From Varanus komodoensis (lineage: Eukaryota; Chordata; Lepidosauria; Squamata; Varanidae): a DNA stretch of 64,000 bases. The stretch covers positions 7,208,695-7,272,694 of the forward strand of contig NW_025335922.1 in assembly GCF_004798865.1 (NCBI RefSeq), written 5' to 3'. The position numbers were made by a program, and so were the translations under genes. The notes beneath the pieces are model-generated. The model did no database searches and was not told the DNA's origin. It worked only from the letters and a program-made list of their open reading frames with translations. This document shows, in pieces, positions 1 to 11,585 of this stretch (position 1 is its first letter; the number at the start of each line of letters is the position of its first letter).

Positions 1-148
1 GAAAGACCGACGTTTGTTCTTATAATAAGGTTTGTCAGTATGACAAGATAGCCAAATTCAGTAGTGGTACGACACATAGCAAAGAGATCATTGTATCGAA
101 AGAAACAGTCAGACCACCCATGACACCAAGCGGGGTCGGAGGGTGGGT

Positions 149-243
149 TGTGTGACTGCACAGATGGCCACTCGAAGAACATCAGTTACAGGTAAGCAAC
201 CTGCTCTTCTTCGTCGTGGCCTCTGTGCATCACACATATGGGT
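149..243. repeat. DIRS internal complementary region / circle-junction-like palindrome
   Basis: Positions 206-243 match the inverted complement of the element's 5' terminal repeat (5592-5629). Positions 149-179 are a third, more diverged copy in the opposite orientation, so the two form a hairpin with a loop of about 26 bases. In known DIRS elements an internal complementary region carries the joined outer ends of both terminal repeats and templates circular DNA. This arrangement fits that role, and it implies that the right terminal repeat lies beyond position 1. Confidence 0.65.
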
Positions 244-280
244 AGAATAACAAGCTTACCCCAAATGGAGGAGGGAGGTG

Positions 281-1360
281 TCATGAGCGAAGGACAGAAG
301 AAAGGACAGCTCTGCCAAAAGAGCAATCCTGCCTGGCATGGACATCGAGTCTATAATGTCTGGCGAAGGTGCACGGGGTAGCCCAAATGGCCGCCCTGCA
401 CATATCTTCTATTGGGACCCCTGATGCAAAGGCTGAAGAAGCAGCAACAGCTCTTGTAGAATGACCTCTTGGAGTAGATGGCAAGTCCAACTTAGCTAAC
501 TGATAAGACAGGACAATTGTATTTACTATCCATTTCGAAAGACGTTGTGAAGTGACTGGACAGCCTCGGTCATGTTCCGAATATTTCAAAAAAGTCTATT
601 GGAACGCCAAACAGACTCAGTCCTGGACCTATAAAAGGCTAAGCAATGACGAACGTCCAGCATATGTAGAGATCGCTCTATCGGATTCAAAGGGGTCGGA
701 AAGAATGCCAGTAAAACAATCTCCTGTTGCATGTGAAACGAAGTAGCGACTTTCAGAAGGAAAGACGGATCCAGCCGAAAAACCACTTTTTCCTTATGAA
801 AATTTAGAAAAGGGGGGTCTACCCGAAGGGCGCAGAGCTCAGAGGATCTACAGGCTGAAGTCACTGCAACAAGGAAGGCAGTCTTCCATGAAGCAAGGGA
901 TAGATCGATCATCACCATGGGTTCGAAAGGTGATCGACTCAGCGCTTGTAAAACCACCGAAAGACTCCAGGTGGGCATTAGAGGTCTTATAGTTGGATGC
1001 AGATTACTCAATCCTCTCAAAAATCTTTTAATCAGAGGTTGAGCAAAAATGGAGAGACCATGTATAGTTCCCCAGTAATGTGAAATCGCTGCTGTATAAA
1101 CTTTTATGGACGAAGGTTTGAGTCCAGACTGATGCAATCCAAAGAGAAACTGAAGTATCTGTGAAACAGAAGCCGAGGGGGCCGGAAATGAGTGTAAATT
1201 GGCAAAGTTAGAGAATCTCTGCCATTTTGCCACGTACGACTTCCTAGTAGATGGTTGTAGCGCAGATTCGAGAATATACTGTAGGTCTGGGTGTAGACTC
1301 TGCTGAGCAGGAATGGCCGGGACGGTTGGTGGTGTCGATACCAATATATTGCAGCTGATC
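281..1360 (-). pseudogene. tyrosine recombinase region of DIRS copy 1 (fossil)
   Basis: The 3' coding part of the element resembles phage-integrase-type recombinases of DIRS elements: an N-terminal SAM-like part (TRKSYVAKWQRFSNF), a catalytic-domain stretch (ACRSSELCALR) and a C-terminal block (GHSTRAVAASSAFASG ... ARHYRLD). This replaces the integrase of LTR elements and fits the inverted rather than direct terminal repeats. Confidence 0.82.
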
Positions 1361-2282
1361 ATCGTATCCTCCATGCAGTCAATTTCACCGACAGCAAGTC
1401 TGGGTGGCGGATCGTGCCCTCCCTCTGGGTAATGAGATAAGGAAGAAGAGGGAGTTGGAGAATTTCTTCTTGGGAGATGTGAAGGAGAGTTGAGAAGCAT
1501 GGCTGGCGTGGCCACCAGGGGGTGATCAGTAGCCCTGTGGCCCCTTCGTGAATGATCTTTGCCAACATTCTCATGATGAGTGGGATCGGAGGGAAAGCAT
1601 AAAAAGTCATATTTGTCCAGGGGATCATGAAAGCGTCCCCGAGTGAGTCCTGACCCATCCCCGCTCTGGAACAATAGGCCGTGCATGCCCTGTTCTGCTG
1701 TGTGGCAAACAGGTCGATGTCTGGCTGGCCCCATAGGTGAAATAGCGTGTTGCGAACCCGATGGTCTAGCTCCCATTTGTGTGACCGCGACATATGTCTG
1801 CTCAAGAGATCCGCGTCTGTATTTTCTGTGCCCGCAAGGTGAACTGCTAGAAGAGTGATACCTCTCGGTATGCACCAGTCCCAAATCTGCATGGCCAGGT
1901 GGGCTAGTTTCCAGGATCGGGTTCCCCCTTGTTTGTTCAAATAAAAGACCGTCGCCATGTTGTTTGAGGTCACCTGGACGACCTGGTGTAGAAGCGCATC
2001 CTCAAATGATTGCAGGGCTTTGAAAACGGCAAGAAGTTCCAGAAAATTGATATGGTTCCTGCAATCCCGGTGACTCCATATCCCCTGGGTATGTAGATCA
2101 GAGCAAATTGTTCTCCATCCCAGCAGGGACGCATCGGTGCCGAGGGTTACTGTAGGGTACCGGGGTTGAAACAGAATGCCTACAGTCAGATTGGCTGGGT
2201 CTATCCACCATAACAGGGACTGAAGAATGGAAGCTGGGAAACGAATTCGTTTGGTAGGTGGATCTGTCTGTGGTCGAAACAT
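1359..2282 (-). pseudogene. RNase H and downstream pol segment of DIRS copy 1 (fossil)
   Basis: This encodes TLGTDASLLGW, HINFLELLAVFKAL and LAVHLAGTENTDADLLSR, the RNase H landmarks of DIRS pol, followed by a DIRS-type C-terminal segment containing PDIDLFATQQN and TFYAFPPIPLI. It continues the pol region beyond the reverse transcriptase. A homologous but clearly diverged version lies in copy 2 (34900-35575, plus strand). Confidence 0.85.
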
Positions 2283-3143
2283 TCAGTTGAAGGGACATAG
2301 CCTGAGTTTGGCATGCGGAATCACAGAGATGGAAGCAGACATGTGTTCCAACAGGCTCTGAATAGACCGGGCGGGGATGGTTCTTGCTTGTCGAATCCGA
2401 GCGATGCACTGAGCAATCGCATGCCGTCTGTCCCGAGGAAGGAAGGCTCTTGCCAACGTCGAATCCAGCCGGGCTCCGATAAAGTTGATCACCTGCGTAG
2501 GGAGAAGGGTAGATTTCTGTTGATTAATACGGAGTCCAAGATCGTGCAATAGAGCACATGTAAACTCAACAGCAGACGAAAGTCCTGCTCCTGTGTCAGA
2601 GACCAGCAACCAATCATCAAGGTACGGGTATATCCGAATTCCATGTAATCGAAGGTGTGCACAGACAGGAGCCATACATTTCGTAAAAACCCGTGGTGCA
2701 GTGGCTAATCCAAATGGTAGCACATTGAATTCGTAGATTTCAGAGTCCACCGCAAAACAAAGGAAATGCCTATAACTTGGATGTATTGAAATATGAAAAT
2801 AGGCATCCTTCAGATCCAATGAGGCGAACCAATCCCCTCTTCCCAGCAACGGGAGAATACTTTGAAGTGTGGTCATCCGAAACTTCTTTGGTGTTATGAA
2901 TCTATTGAGAGCTCTCAAGTCCAATATTGGTCTGAGACCCCCATCTCGTTTCGGGACCGTAAAGTATCTGGAATAGAACCCGTGGAATCCCTTTGATAAC
3001 AACAGGCGACGAATAGCTCCTTTAGCAAGGAGCTGGTGAATCTCGTCTAACAGTATCAAGGAAGTCGGAGTATAGCGGATAGGATTCGTTGATGGCACAA
3101 TGTCGAATTTGATTCCATATCTGTGCTGAATGATAGATAACAC
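2283..3143 (-). pseudogene. reverse transcriptase region of DIRS copy 1 (fossil)
   Basis: The segment encodes a DIRS/LTR-type reverse transcriptase palm and fingers: a KRDGGLRPILDLRALN block, a SLDLKDAYFHI block, an FNVLPFGLATAPRVF block and a YLDDWLL active-site box appear in the expected order. It lies between the gag-like region and the RNase H region of the same element. Confidence 0.88.
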
Positions 3144-3189
3144 CCACCCATCAGATGTGATGGACTCCCAAATGGAGAGCCGACTCTTC

Positions 3190-5240
3190 AGTCGATCCCC
3201 AAATGAGAGGGGGGAGGGTAGAGTTGGAATGAGAGGAGAGGTTCGCTCGTCGCATCAGCACTGTCACCTGTCCGTATCAAAGCAGCTGTTGGAAGTGCTG
3301 GGGTGGTTGTTGCCTGCAATGCTGCTGACGTTGATGCGGTTGCTGTTGCCGAGGCGGAAATTGTTGACGGTACTGTGGACGTGACCATGACCACTTACGT
3401 TGGGGTAGAGATTGCAATTCCATACGACGGGCCGTCATCCTTGATTCATGGATTTTCTTCAATTTGCTATCCGTCCTCGCGTGGAAGAGACCGGAACCGT
3501 CGAATGGCATCTCCTCAATTCTCTGCTTCATCTCGTCCGGAAAATTGCAATTACGCAAACAGGAATGTCTGCAGAGGGAAATGGCACCGACCAGCGACCT
3601 TGAATCAGAGTCTACGTGGTGCCTCGCAGTGGAAAGCTGTTGCACCACCACTTGCATAGCTTCCTTAACAAAAGTCTTAGCAAGTTCACCCTGGTTTCCC
3701 AGGAGGGTATCGATGATGGCGTCCAGGCGTTGCATAAGAAAATACTGGTAATGCGCCAGGGTTGCCTCATAATTAGAAATTCGTAAACCAAGGCCCAAAG
3801 CTGCATATACCCGGCGGGCAAGGGAATCAACCTTTCTGCCCTCTTTGTCACGAGGCGAGGTATGTCCACAGGCTTCCCGACCCTGCGAGGATTCTACAAC
3901 AACCGAATTCGGCTTGGGGTGACGGAGAAGAAACGGGATGTCCTCTTCCCGCACCCGATACATGGACTCGTATTTACAAGAAGTTGGTTGTGGGTGAGCT
4001 GGGAGGTCCCATGGGTGGGTCATTGCCTGCTGTAAGGTCGTAATAAACGGCAAGGCAATAGATGTAGATCGTTCGCCCCTGACCACAGCATAAAAATGAT
4101 CGGTGCTCAGTCCCGGCTGTTGGTGGGCTTCTATATCGAGCGATCTCACTAGTCTGGCCATCAGATCGTTAAACGATATATACAGTTCCTCGGGCGACCC
4201 CGGGCCCTGAGAAGCAACCGCTGCATCCAGCGAGGTTGAGTCAGCCTCAGACTCGTCGGATTCCATCCAGTAGGGGGGTGGTACACTGGAGGAAGAATCT
4301 CCTGGTGACTCTGATCTGCCACTTTCTTTAGATGGGGCCCTCAGGGCGTCTCTGGGCATTGAATGGAAACATTCCCGAGGCGCTGGTGGCGAAGATTGTC
4401 CCCTGGAGGTCGGATAATAGGCTATGGAGTGGTACTCTTCCCGTCTCGGAGCGGAGGAGTACCTGGAGTGGTACCAATCATCAGACCTTGCATCTGAGGA
4501 ACAGCTCCTACGGCTTCTCGGAGGGGAGATGGCGATCTCAGTATCCATCGGGATTGGAGGCATCGGAGTTGGTGATCGAGCTCTAGGTGGAGAATCTCGT
4601 ATTTCCCCATCAGAGATGGAACCATGCTTTGAATCCAGAATGGATTCGGCTGTCGGTCGGTGCGGTGAGCCTGGTGGGGTAACCCTCATAGCAACCTGGA
4701 TGGTCGGGACCGAGGAAGAGGCCGAGCCCAAGTGGCGGTGTTTTGCCTGCTCGGGGTTCTTCGGCTTCTTAACCGGCTTGCCCGTCTAATCTTTCTTGGC
4801 CTTCTTATGCACAGGATATTTATCTGAGTCGCTGTGCTTTCTTTTTTCCTTTTGTTTCCTCAGCAGGGAAACAGATTGGTCGGCCATGGTATGAGCGCCT
4901 TCTTCAGAAGGGCATGAGGGCGGAGCAATGGAGGTAGAGGCCGGGCATTGCGGCAGGTCAGCCGAAGTTGGATGGCCTTCGGGTGGGGCCACAACAATGG
5001 AAGGCTTAGCCACCAGCCAGTCCTATTGGAGGAAAGCCTGGTCCCATAAGAGTTTGCAGAGGCGGTTCTCCCTGTTCTTCCTCGCCTGTTTAGAGAACGC
5101 CAAACAATGGCTGCGCTTATCGGTTCTGTGCCCTTCCCCCAAGCAAAGGAGGCACAGATCATGCAGGTCCGTGGCGGGCATTTTGGAGCCACATTTTCCG
5201 CACTTGCGGAACGCTGCCCATTGTGCCATCGTAGAAAGAA
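3190..5240 (-). pseudogene. gag-like region of DIRS copy 1 (fossil)
   Basis: The first part of the element encodes a short Cys-rich head close to the 5' end (CxxC-type pairs around CGKCGSKM and CLLCLGEGH) followed by a Ser/Pro/Arg-rich and Gln-rich stretch. This is typical of the gag-like product of vertebrate DIRS elements. The same arrangement recurs in copy 2 at 37800-39815, which supports its being a real element part and not a chance frame. Confidence 0.7.
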
Positions 5241-5591
5241 GAAAAAAGGAGATAGTAAAGCGGGAAAGTAATATTTTTGTTTTTTTTTATAGGAACGATA
5301 AAGAGGAAAAAATGGTGCAAAGTTAAGAAGAAATATAAGTGAAGTACTAACAACAAGAACAAGGGATACAAACTTGGTAGGAAAAAGGAGAGATTTTCGA
5401 ACGAGCAAGAAGATAAGTAATAATCTTAGCGAGAGTGAAGCAGCACGAGCCACAACGAACGGCGATTGCAAAGACTGGAAAATGGCGGACACTCCGCTCC
5501 TTATATAATGCTAGGGGGGAGGGGGAGCAGCGTTCCCGCCAAAAACCATTAGCTGTTAATCTTCCGGCCAAAGGCACTGCACAGGCGCAGA

Positions 5592-5629
5592 ACCCATGTG
5601 TGTGATGCACAGAGGCCACGATGAAGAAA
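5592..5629. repeat. 5' inverted terminal repeat of DIRS copy 1
   Basis: This sequence (core gtgatgcacagaggccac) is matched in inverse orientation at 206-243 and in the same orientation at the outer end of DIRS copy 2 (40255-40292). It marks the element's 5' boundary against intron sequence at 5630/5631. Confidence 0.85.
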
Positions 5630-6157
5630 CAATTTTCTGCACCACCCCAAACCAGTTGGGGCCACAATCATCTCTGCCACCACTGCAATTTCTACTGCTC
5701 CCATATCACTGATTTTGCTACTGAAATTCAGTGTTATGATAGCAGCAGTGGGGGAAAGCCATGATTTGCCTCTAAGAGAAACAAAAAGGAAGTTTTGCTG
5801 TGCTTCCCTAAGCAAAATAAGGTGGCCAGAGTACTAATAAATGCAGACTTTAAACACTGGGTTTGTTTGTTCAGTTGAAGAGAAAAATATTCATTTCCTC
5901 TCCCAGATCAAGTCAAATTTAATAACCATTCCTGTTCAGTGTGCCAGTCAACCATATCTCATGTCAGGGTACTCCATTCCATTCCCCTTTTGCTCTTTTC
6001 TCCTCCACCCCTGCTGCTTCCAAGAAACACAGGCACTGAGCCCAGTAGGTCCTCACTGTACCAGCTGCTTCCCCTCCATTTTCTTAACTTTCTGCTCTTC
6101 TGCAAACCTTGATGTTCCCTCCTGATAGCCTCCTTTTGTATGTGGATGGGGCTGTTT

Positions 6158-6398
6158 CGGTTACTTACTTATTTAGATTTCTGTCCTGCCTTTTCCCCTC
6201 AAAAAGCAAAAAGAGGCTTCCCTAATTTTCCTCTTCTTGCTCTGACTTATCCTGCACAACAACAACCTTGTGAGGTAGGTTGGACTGAGGATCTGTGGCT
6301 AGCCCAAATTCACCCAGCTGGCTCCATGGCTGAGCAGGGACTAGAACCCAGATCGCCTGAGTCCCAGCCCCGTGCTCTTAATCACCACACCACACTGA
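6158..6398 (-). mobile_element. tRNA-derived SINE (squamate ACA-like type), minus strand
   Basis: Reading on the minus strand it starts with the tRNA-like head (gtgtggtgtggtgattaaga), an 'agatc/gggttctagtccc'-type B-box region, the conserved 'cctcacaaggttgttgttg' body and a LINE-like 3' end. It is clearly the same family as the copies at 12679-12940 and 21798-22011. It is old, with scattered changes. Confidence 0.75.
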
Positions 6399-7094
6399 CC
6401 TACATAAAGACTGTCACTCAAGAAAGTGAATTTGCCTTTAGTATATAAGCCAGTATTTTTAAACAAAACCTTTCAAGAACAAATACCACATAAATACCAC
6501 ATAAAGAAGCAAAATACATCTGGATTTAAAAGTGCTATTAAATATTAGCCTTATCAGGAGGACGGGAAAAAGTTGTCTAAAGCTGTTTTTGAAAAGATGG
6601 AAAAGGAGGGGGAAATGCACCCCCCACACACACACACACAAACACAGAAAAATTGCTGTAGAATGATTTTAGGATAATTTGCAAAAGTCATTTGGGTTGC
6701 AGTGCTATAGCATGGATACACCTATATCAACTGTATGTTCTGCAATCATTCCTTGCAGAGATTTCCTGTAATGGAAAATATATTCTTCCGAGGGTCAAAA
6801 AAAAAATCACACTTAATCTCCCTCTACAAGTGCTGAAATGGCTGTTTTGGCTCCCCCACACATGTGTCAAATTTGGATGGGAAAAGTAGGGAACCAGGAA
6901 GTCTCATTCGCTGGTGTCTATACAGCTTCCTCCCAACAGGCTTAACATGTTTTGTTGATGATTTTAATTGTATAAACTACCCAGACAGTCACGTGGATAT
7001 TGTAATGGTCCATAAAAGTAAAAATAAAATAAAATATAACATGTTGAACAGAAAATAGGGCACTAAGAGTAGAGCTGTTATGATACACAACTTC

Positions 7095-7290
7095 TGGAAG
7101 GATAGCTGTGTTACTCTGTCACAGCAATGATCACTAAGAGTCCTGTAACACCTTCTAGACTAAGACTTACTGCAGCATAAGCTTTCCTGGACTACGGCCT
7201 ACGCTGCATCTGAAGTGGCCTCTATTCCATGAAAACTTATACCACAGATCATTTTTTAGTCTTTAAGGTGCCACAGGACTTGTTGTTGCT
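7095..7290. repeat. old palindromic interspersed repeat (tissue of 'agtctttaaggtgccac' type), family not assigned
   Basis: The right part contains agtctttaaggtgccacagg and the left part contains gtcctgtaacaccttctaga, which is close to its inverted complement. The two halves therefore form an imperfect inverted repeat. Sequence of this kind is widespread in amniote genomes. I do not assign it to a named family from sequence alone. Confidence 0.5.
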
Positions 7291-7831
7291 GGGGCAGAGG
7301 TCATCCACTGAGCCTCTGGTCTCTTTCCCCCCCACCAGTTGCTATAGCTCCTTCCTAGCCAAAGCGCATAAGATGCAACAGTGTGCATGGTTCACTTCCC
7401 CCTAAGGAATTAACTCCTTAACCACAGACATCTATTCCCCCAAAGCACAATGACCAGGAACTATTTATGCAACTAAAAAGCATCTCACTCAGGCCAGCAG
7501 GGGTTGCTCTATACATGCCAGGGGCTTTATCTTTTGTTCAGCTTAGCAGAGGCAAAGTGAAGGCAAGGATTTGCCCTGTGTTGATGAACTACAGTAAGGG
7601 AGATTAATTTATGCCAAGTCAATGCAGAATTCTTCCTCTGCCTCTCACAACAGACATTTGAATGTACTGTGTCTTCCTTTCTTAAAAATGTAAGAATGTA
7701 TGAAATTTGCTATCAAACCAAGCAAAGAGTCAATTGTCTAGGTACATAACCAATGATCTTGTCAGTTCTGATTAATCAGTGGTCTTTGCCAGGCTTCTGG
7801 CCAATTAGAATTTACCATAATAAGGAGGTGA

Positions 7832-7857
7832 CAGCTGGTGTTGCTAAGCAACAGCTG
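7832..7857. promoter_or_regulatory. candidate RFX (X-box) palindrome flanked by two CAGCTG E-boxes
   Basis: GTTGCTAAGCAAC at 7840-7852 is a perfect two-half-site X-box of the form bound by RFX dimers (GTTGC-n3-GCAAC). It sits between CAGCTG E-boxes at 7832-7837 and 7852-7857, so the whole 26 bases are nearly palindromic. It lies 1.8 kb 3' of the exon at 9622-9738, in sequence without a recognisable transposon, so it could be an intronic enhancer. Function is inferred from the motif only. Confidence 0.4.
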
Positions 7858-8481
7858 TCTATAGAGCTAAAGGAGTCAGACACATTTAGATGCTACTGTG
7901 GATTTCGACAGCCGCGTGTCAAAACAACACAGACTTCTGCCCAGTGGAAAAATTTTACAACCAAAGAACAGGTACCCCAGTAAAAATGATTACTTTTTAA
8001 ATATAAAATTATAAAGTAAAATAGTAAGAATAAGAATTCCTTCTGAGATGAATGAACAACTGAGACATCACCATGGTTTTTAATTAAGAGACAGGGCATG
8101 AATGTGCTGGGAGTTTGTCACAGCATAAATTCAGTCTCCAACTGCCTGAAACATGCACAGAGCAAAGAGAGCAGGGCTGTGCTGAGGCAACTCCTGAGTA
8201 ACTCCTGTCCAGCCTGAATAATTGGTCTTGTTATATATGCTTTATATTCCACCAAATATACTAGAAATCAGAGTAAGAAGAGCACACACACAATCCCTCC
8301 CCCTCTCTGTCTCTCTCATAGGTGCTTGCCCTGTAACTTGGAGAGATTAATTTTGCAATGATCTGTCTGGGAGAGAGCAAAGGTCCTTGCCTTTGGCAGG
8401 CAATGGCTAAGGGCCAGGTTGCTCACAAAAGCAAAGATTAAGTACTATTCTCCCCCCACCCCTGCCCCAGGTCACTCCACT

Positions 8482-8617
<136 letters not shown>

Positions 8618-9621
8618 CATTTCCCACTAGCAGAAGTTGAGGGACCAGATACAAAGCTGGTGTAAGTAAAATAGATAAAGGCCAATGAAATTACATTGGT
8701 GTGCTAGTCTGAAGAAAGAAAGTGTAATCCAGAGCCCTTCACACATGTCCCATATGGAGCCCTGCAAACGTATGGAGATGCCCTCTCTAAGGATGCCCAC
8801 CTGACACCTACACTGTTAACTTTCCAGTGACAGGAAAAGATCTTTATTTCCTCTCTGTAGGTACCGGTGCCCATTTTTTCAGGCCTGAGTGCACATTTTA
8901 GATGGGGGTGAGCTGTGAGCACATTTTACCCGCAAGGCCTTCCTTCCCACCCCCATATTCATTCCATCTCTCAATCTTCCTGCTTCCTAGAAGCTAAGCA
9001 TGGTGGAAGAAAGCAGATGCAGGTTTGGGAGTGAGTAGGCAGAAAAAAGAACAGTCCTGGAAAATCTGCCTGGGAATCCTGAAGAGTACAAGGTTGTCAG
9101 CCTCTATTGTAGGGATATCAGGGTTCAGATCTCTGTCTTCAGATATTATGGCTGCTTTATATACCCTGTGCCTGTTTGCTATGCTATACCAATACTGTAT
9201 ATTATACTATATCTGATTTCTTTAACTATTTATATTGCTTTTAATTTTTTAACCCTTCTAATCTCCCAGAGAATATTTGTTAATGACATAACATTTGTTC
9301 CTTTGTGCAATCCACAGAGAACTCAAGCTGCAAAGTTTGCTGATCTATGAAGATCATAGGCAAATACCACATAGCAAATACAAAAACAAAAACCTTACAT
9401 TTCTCTAATAGGCAGTCTGATACACTGAAAAACTTCTCCCCAAAGGAGCAATGACTTTACATAGGCAAACCAGTGAGGCAGTAATAGTTTGGCAGTTTGG
9501 ATGACTGACATCCATTCATTACGCAGTCATTTAAACATCACACACTTGGGAAACATCCAGCAGAAAGAACAAGAAAAGCTTCATATATATAAAATTGCAA
9601 CACCTGCTTCCTGCCGCTTAC

Positions 9622-9738
9622 CTCTTTTATCTTTGTGGTACTGAAGGCTGGGGTCAACAGGCGTCGGACGTTGTTCCATCTCTCATCACGCAGGATGAGG
9701 ATGCTGTCTGCAAAGGGCTTAGAAACCAAGTCTGGAGT
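9622..9738 (-). CDS. TBXAS1: TBXAS1 coding exon (thromboxane A synthase, CYP5A1), region of human residues ~112-150, helix C
   Basis: The exon encodes 39 residues, TPDLVSKPFADSILILRD then ERWNNVRRLLTPAFSTTKIKE, matching the human segment from ASGLEFKSVADSVLFLRD (about 19 of 39 identical, from recalled sequence). The W-N-N-V-R stretch is the helix-C WxxxR motif that contacts a haem propionate in P450s. I placed the acceptor at ccaattag just before ACTCCAG because it keeps phase 0 with the exon at 57224-57320 and gives the same residue count as human between NRM and ADS. A second AG lies 7 nt downstream (after CTCCAG) and would shift the frame. The donor is GAG|gtaagc. The exon is 117 nt, phase 0-0, and open throughout. 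Next exons would lie below position 1 or were not recognised in 1-9621. Confidence 0.93.
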
Positions 9739-10745
9739 CTAATTGGAGACAAGAAAAAATCCACACTGTTTAACTGTCATTAAACTATTACCAGAAATGT
9801 AAAAGGCAATTAAATTATTTAAATTATGATAGTAACAACATTCAAATTCCTGTTTTCTTAGATGGTGTCAGCAGGGTGCACCCCCACACCCCATGGTGTT
9901 GGCAGTCTGCAGCAATGTGTAGCGGGGTTGTCAAAGGACCAGGCCTGCGTTTAAAGGGCTGTCCAGTCCAATTCCAGTTTAAAGGTTCCTGGGAAAAAGG
10001 AAAGTCCAGGGGCCCGGAAGATGCCTATCAACAGTTAGCACCTGCTCAGCAGAGGGAAAGGTACCCCAGTCACCCAGCCACAGTCTTTCCCATTGTGGAA
10101 CCATGTATTGCACTTCTATTTAAAGTAAATATTTCTAAATTTGCAACTATACACCTCCCCTCTAAAACAGAAGGCAAAGGGGATTTTATACATATTTGCA
10201 TAAAACTTGCTAACTTATGGTGCAACTTTAGAAATAATGACCATACTTTGAATAGAAATAAAATAATCTTATACAGTGGGAAAGACTGTGACCCGTGTGC
10301 CGGCTTAATCCGCTGCTTAGGTGCTAAGTAGGGTGGGCAACTTCCAGGCCTCTACTTTCGCTTTTTATGGTTCTTTGCCTTTAAAAAGAACAGGGACTGG
10401 ACTAGCTGTTTTTAATACTTTTTAATGCTGCTTTGTTTTTATGATATTTGTATTGTATTTTATTGTTTTGGTTTTATGGATAACTGTAAACTTCCCAGAA
10501 AGTTTCAGTTAAGGGGCATTATAGGAATGAAAATGAGGAGGAGGAGGACAGCAGCTCTTCAGATGCCTTCAAGTAAAGGGTTTTTCCTTATAAAGTAGTA
10601 CACTTGGCCACCCTAGTAGCCTGTGAAAAATTAGTCTCAAGAATATCATAGAAATAGCTAGGTTGAAGCACAGATGTAACTACAAGAGGTTTTAGTTATT
10701 GATCACCATATGATACTTGAGGAAATATTAGACACACAAAAACAA

Positions 10746-11585
10746 TATAGAATCACAGAATAGTAGAATTGGAAGGAGCCAGAGCTCAAATTAAACCATC
10801 CCTCTCAGATGGCTGTCCAGTTGCATCTTTAATGCCTCTAATGAGGGAGAGCCTACAAGACTCCCTAGGTAATTGGTTTCCTTGTTGCACTGCTCCGACA
10901 GTCAGGAAATTTTCCTGATATTTAGCAGGAATCTCATTCCCTGTAACTTGAGCCCATTATTCTGTGCCCTATACTCTGGAATGACTGAGAAGAGATTCTG
11001 TCCTCCCTCTTTCTGACAACCTGTCAAGTACTTGAAAAGTGCTATCATATCTCCTCTCAGTCTTCTCTTGAGATTAAACACACCCACTTCTTTCAATCTG
11101 TCCTCATAGGGCTTTGTTTCCAGTCCCTGCATGATCCTTGTTGCCCTCTTCTGAACTATTCCCAGCTTGTCTGGATCTTTCTTAAACTGCCTGGACATAG
11201 CACACAGATGAGGCCTAACCAGTGCTGTGTAAAGGAAAACTGCTATTTCATGGGATTTGGAAGTGATACAGCAGCCTAAAATAGCATTTGCCTTTTTTGC
11301 AGCCACATCACATTGTTGACTCGTATTCAGTTTGTGAGCTACAACAATTTCATGATCTTTCTCACTTGCAGTCTTGTTGAGCCAAGTATTCCCATCTTGT
11401 AACATGCATTTAGTTTCTTTTTCCTAATTAGCATTTTACCCTACTGATTTTAATCCTGTTGCTTTCAGTCCAGCACTCTAACCTATCATGATCACCTTTA
11501 ATCATATTTCTGTCTTCCAAGGTATTAGCTGTCCCACCCAATTTTGTGTCATCTGCAAATTTAATAATTGTTCCACTGGAACCTT
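10746..11585 (-). mobile_element. CR1 LINE fragment (5'-truncated, 3' end present), minus strand
   Basis: The minus strand carries the end of a CR1 reverse-transcriptase ORF: LVRPHLCAMSRQFKKDPD, VQKRATRIMQGLE, RLKEVGVFNLKRRLRGDMIA and LFKYLTGCQKEGGQNLFSV, in CR1 order, followed towards 10746 by the typical 3' end (complement of agaatcacagaatagtagaa). An open stretch of 167 codons (10902-11405) survives, but homology runs past it in other frames, so the copy is dead. The 5' end is lost, as in most CR1 copies. Confidence 0.85.

Larger units (their letters stand above)
1..5630 (-). mobile_element. DIRS-type tyrosine-recombinase retrotransposon, copy 1 (fossil; 3' end beyond window)
   Basis: The order on the minus strand is: 5' inverted terminal repeat (5592-5629), gag-like region (~3190-5240), reverse transcriptase (~2280-3145), RNase H/methyltransferase-like segment (~1360-2280), tyrosine recombinase (~280-1360), then an internal complementary region (149-243). 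This is the DIRS order, with inverted termini and a recombinase instead of a DDE integrase. The 38-bp stretch at 206-243 is a near-perfect inverted match of the 5' terminal repeat. The right terminal repeat is not in the window. The copy is broken by only a handful of interruptions (I estimate three to six), so it is fairly young. It inserted in the TBXAS1 intron, in the same orientation as the gene. Confidence 0.9.

Noticed and set aside
7753-7983. 76-codon plus-strand open frame over the RFX-like site
   Set aside because: No homology recognised, no splice or start context; it is more likely chance coding in non-repeat intron.
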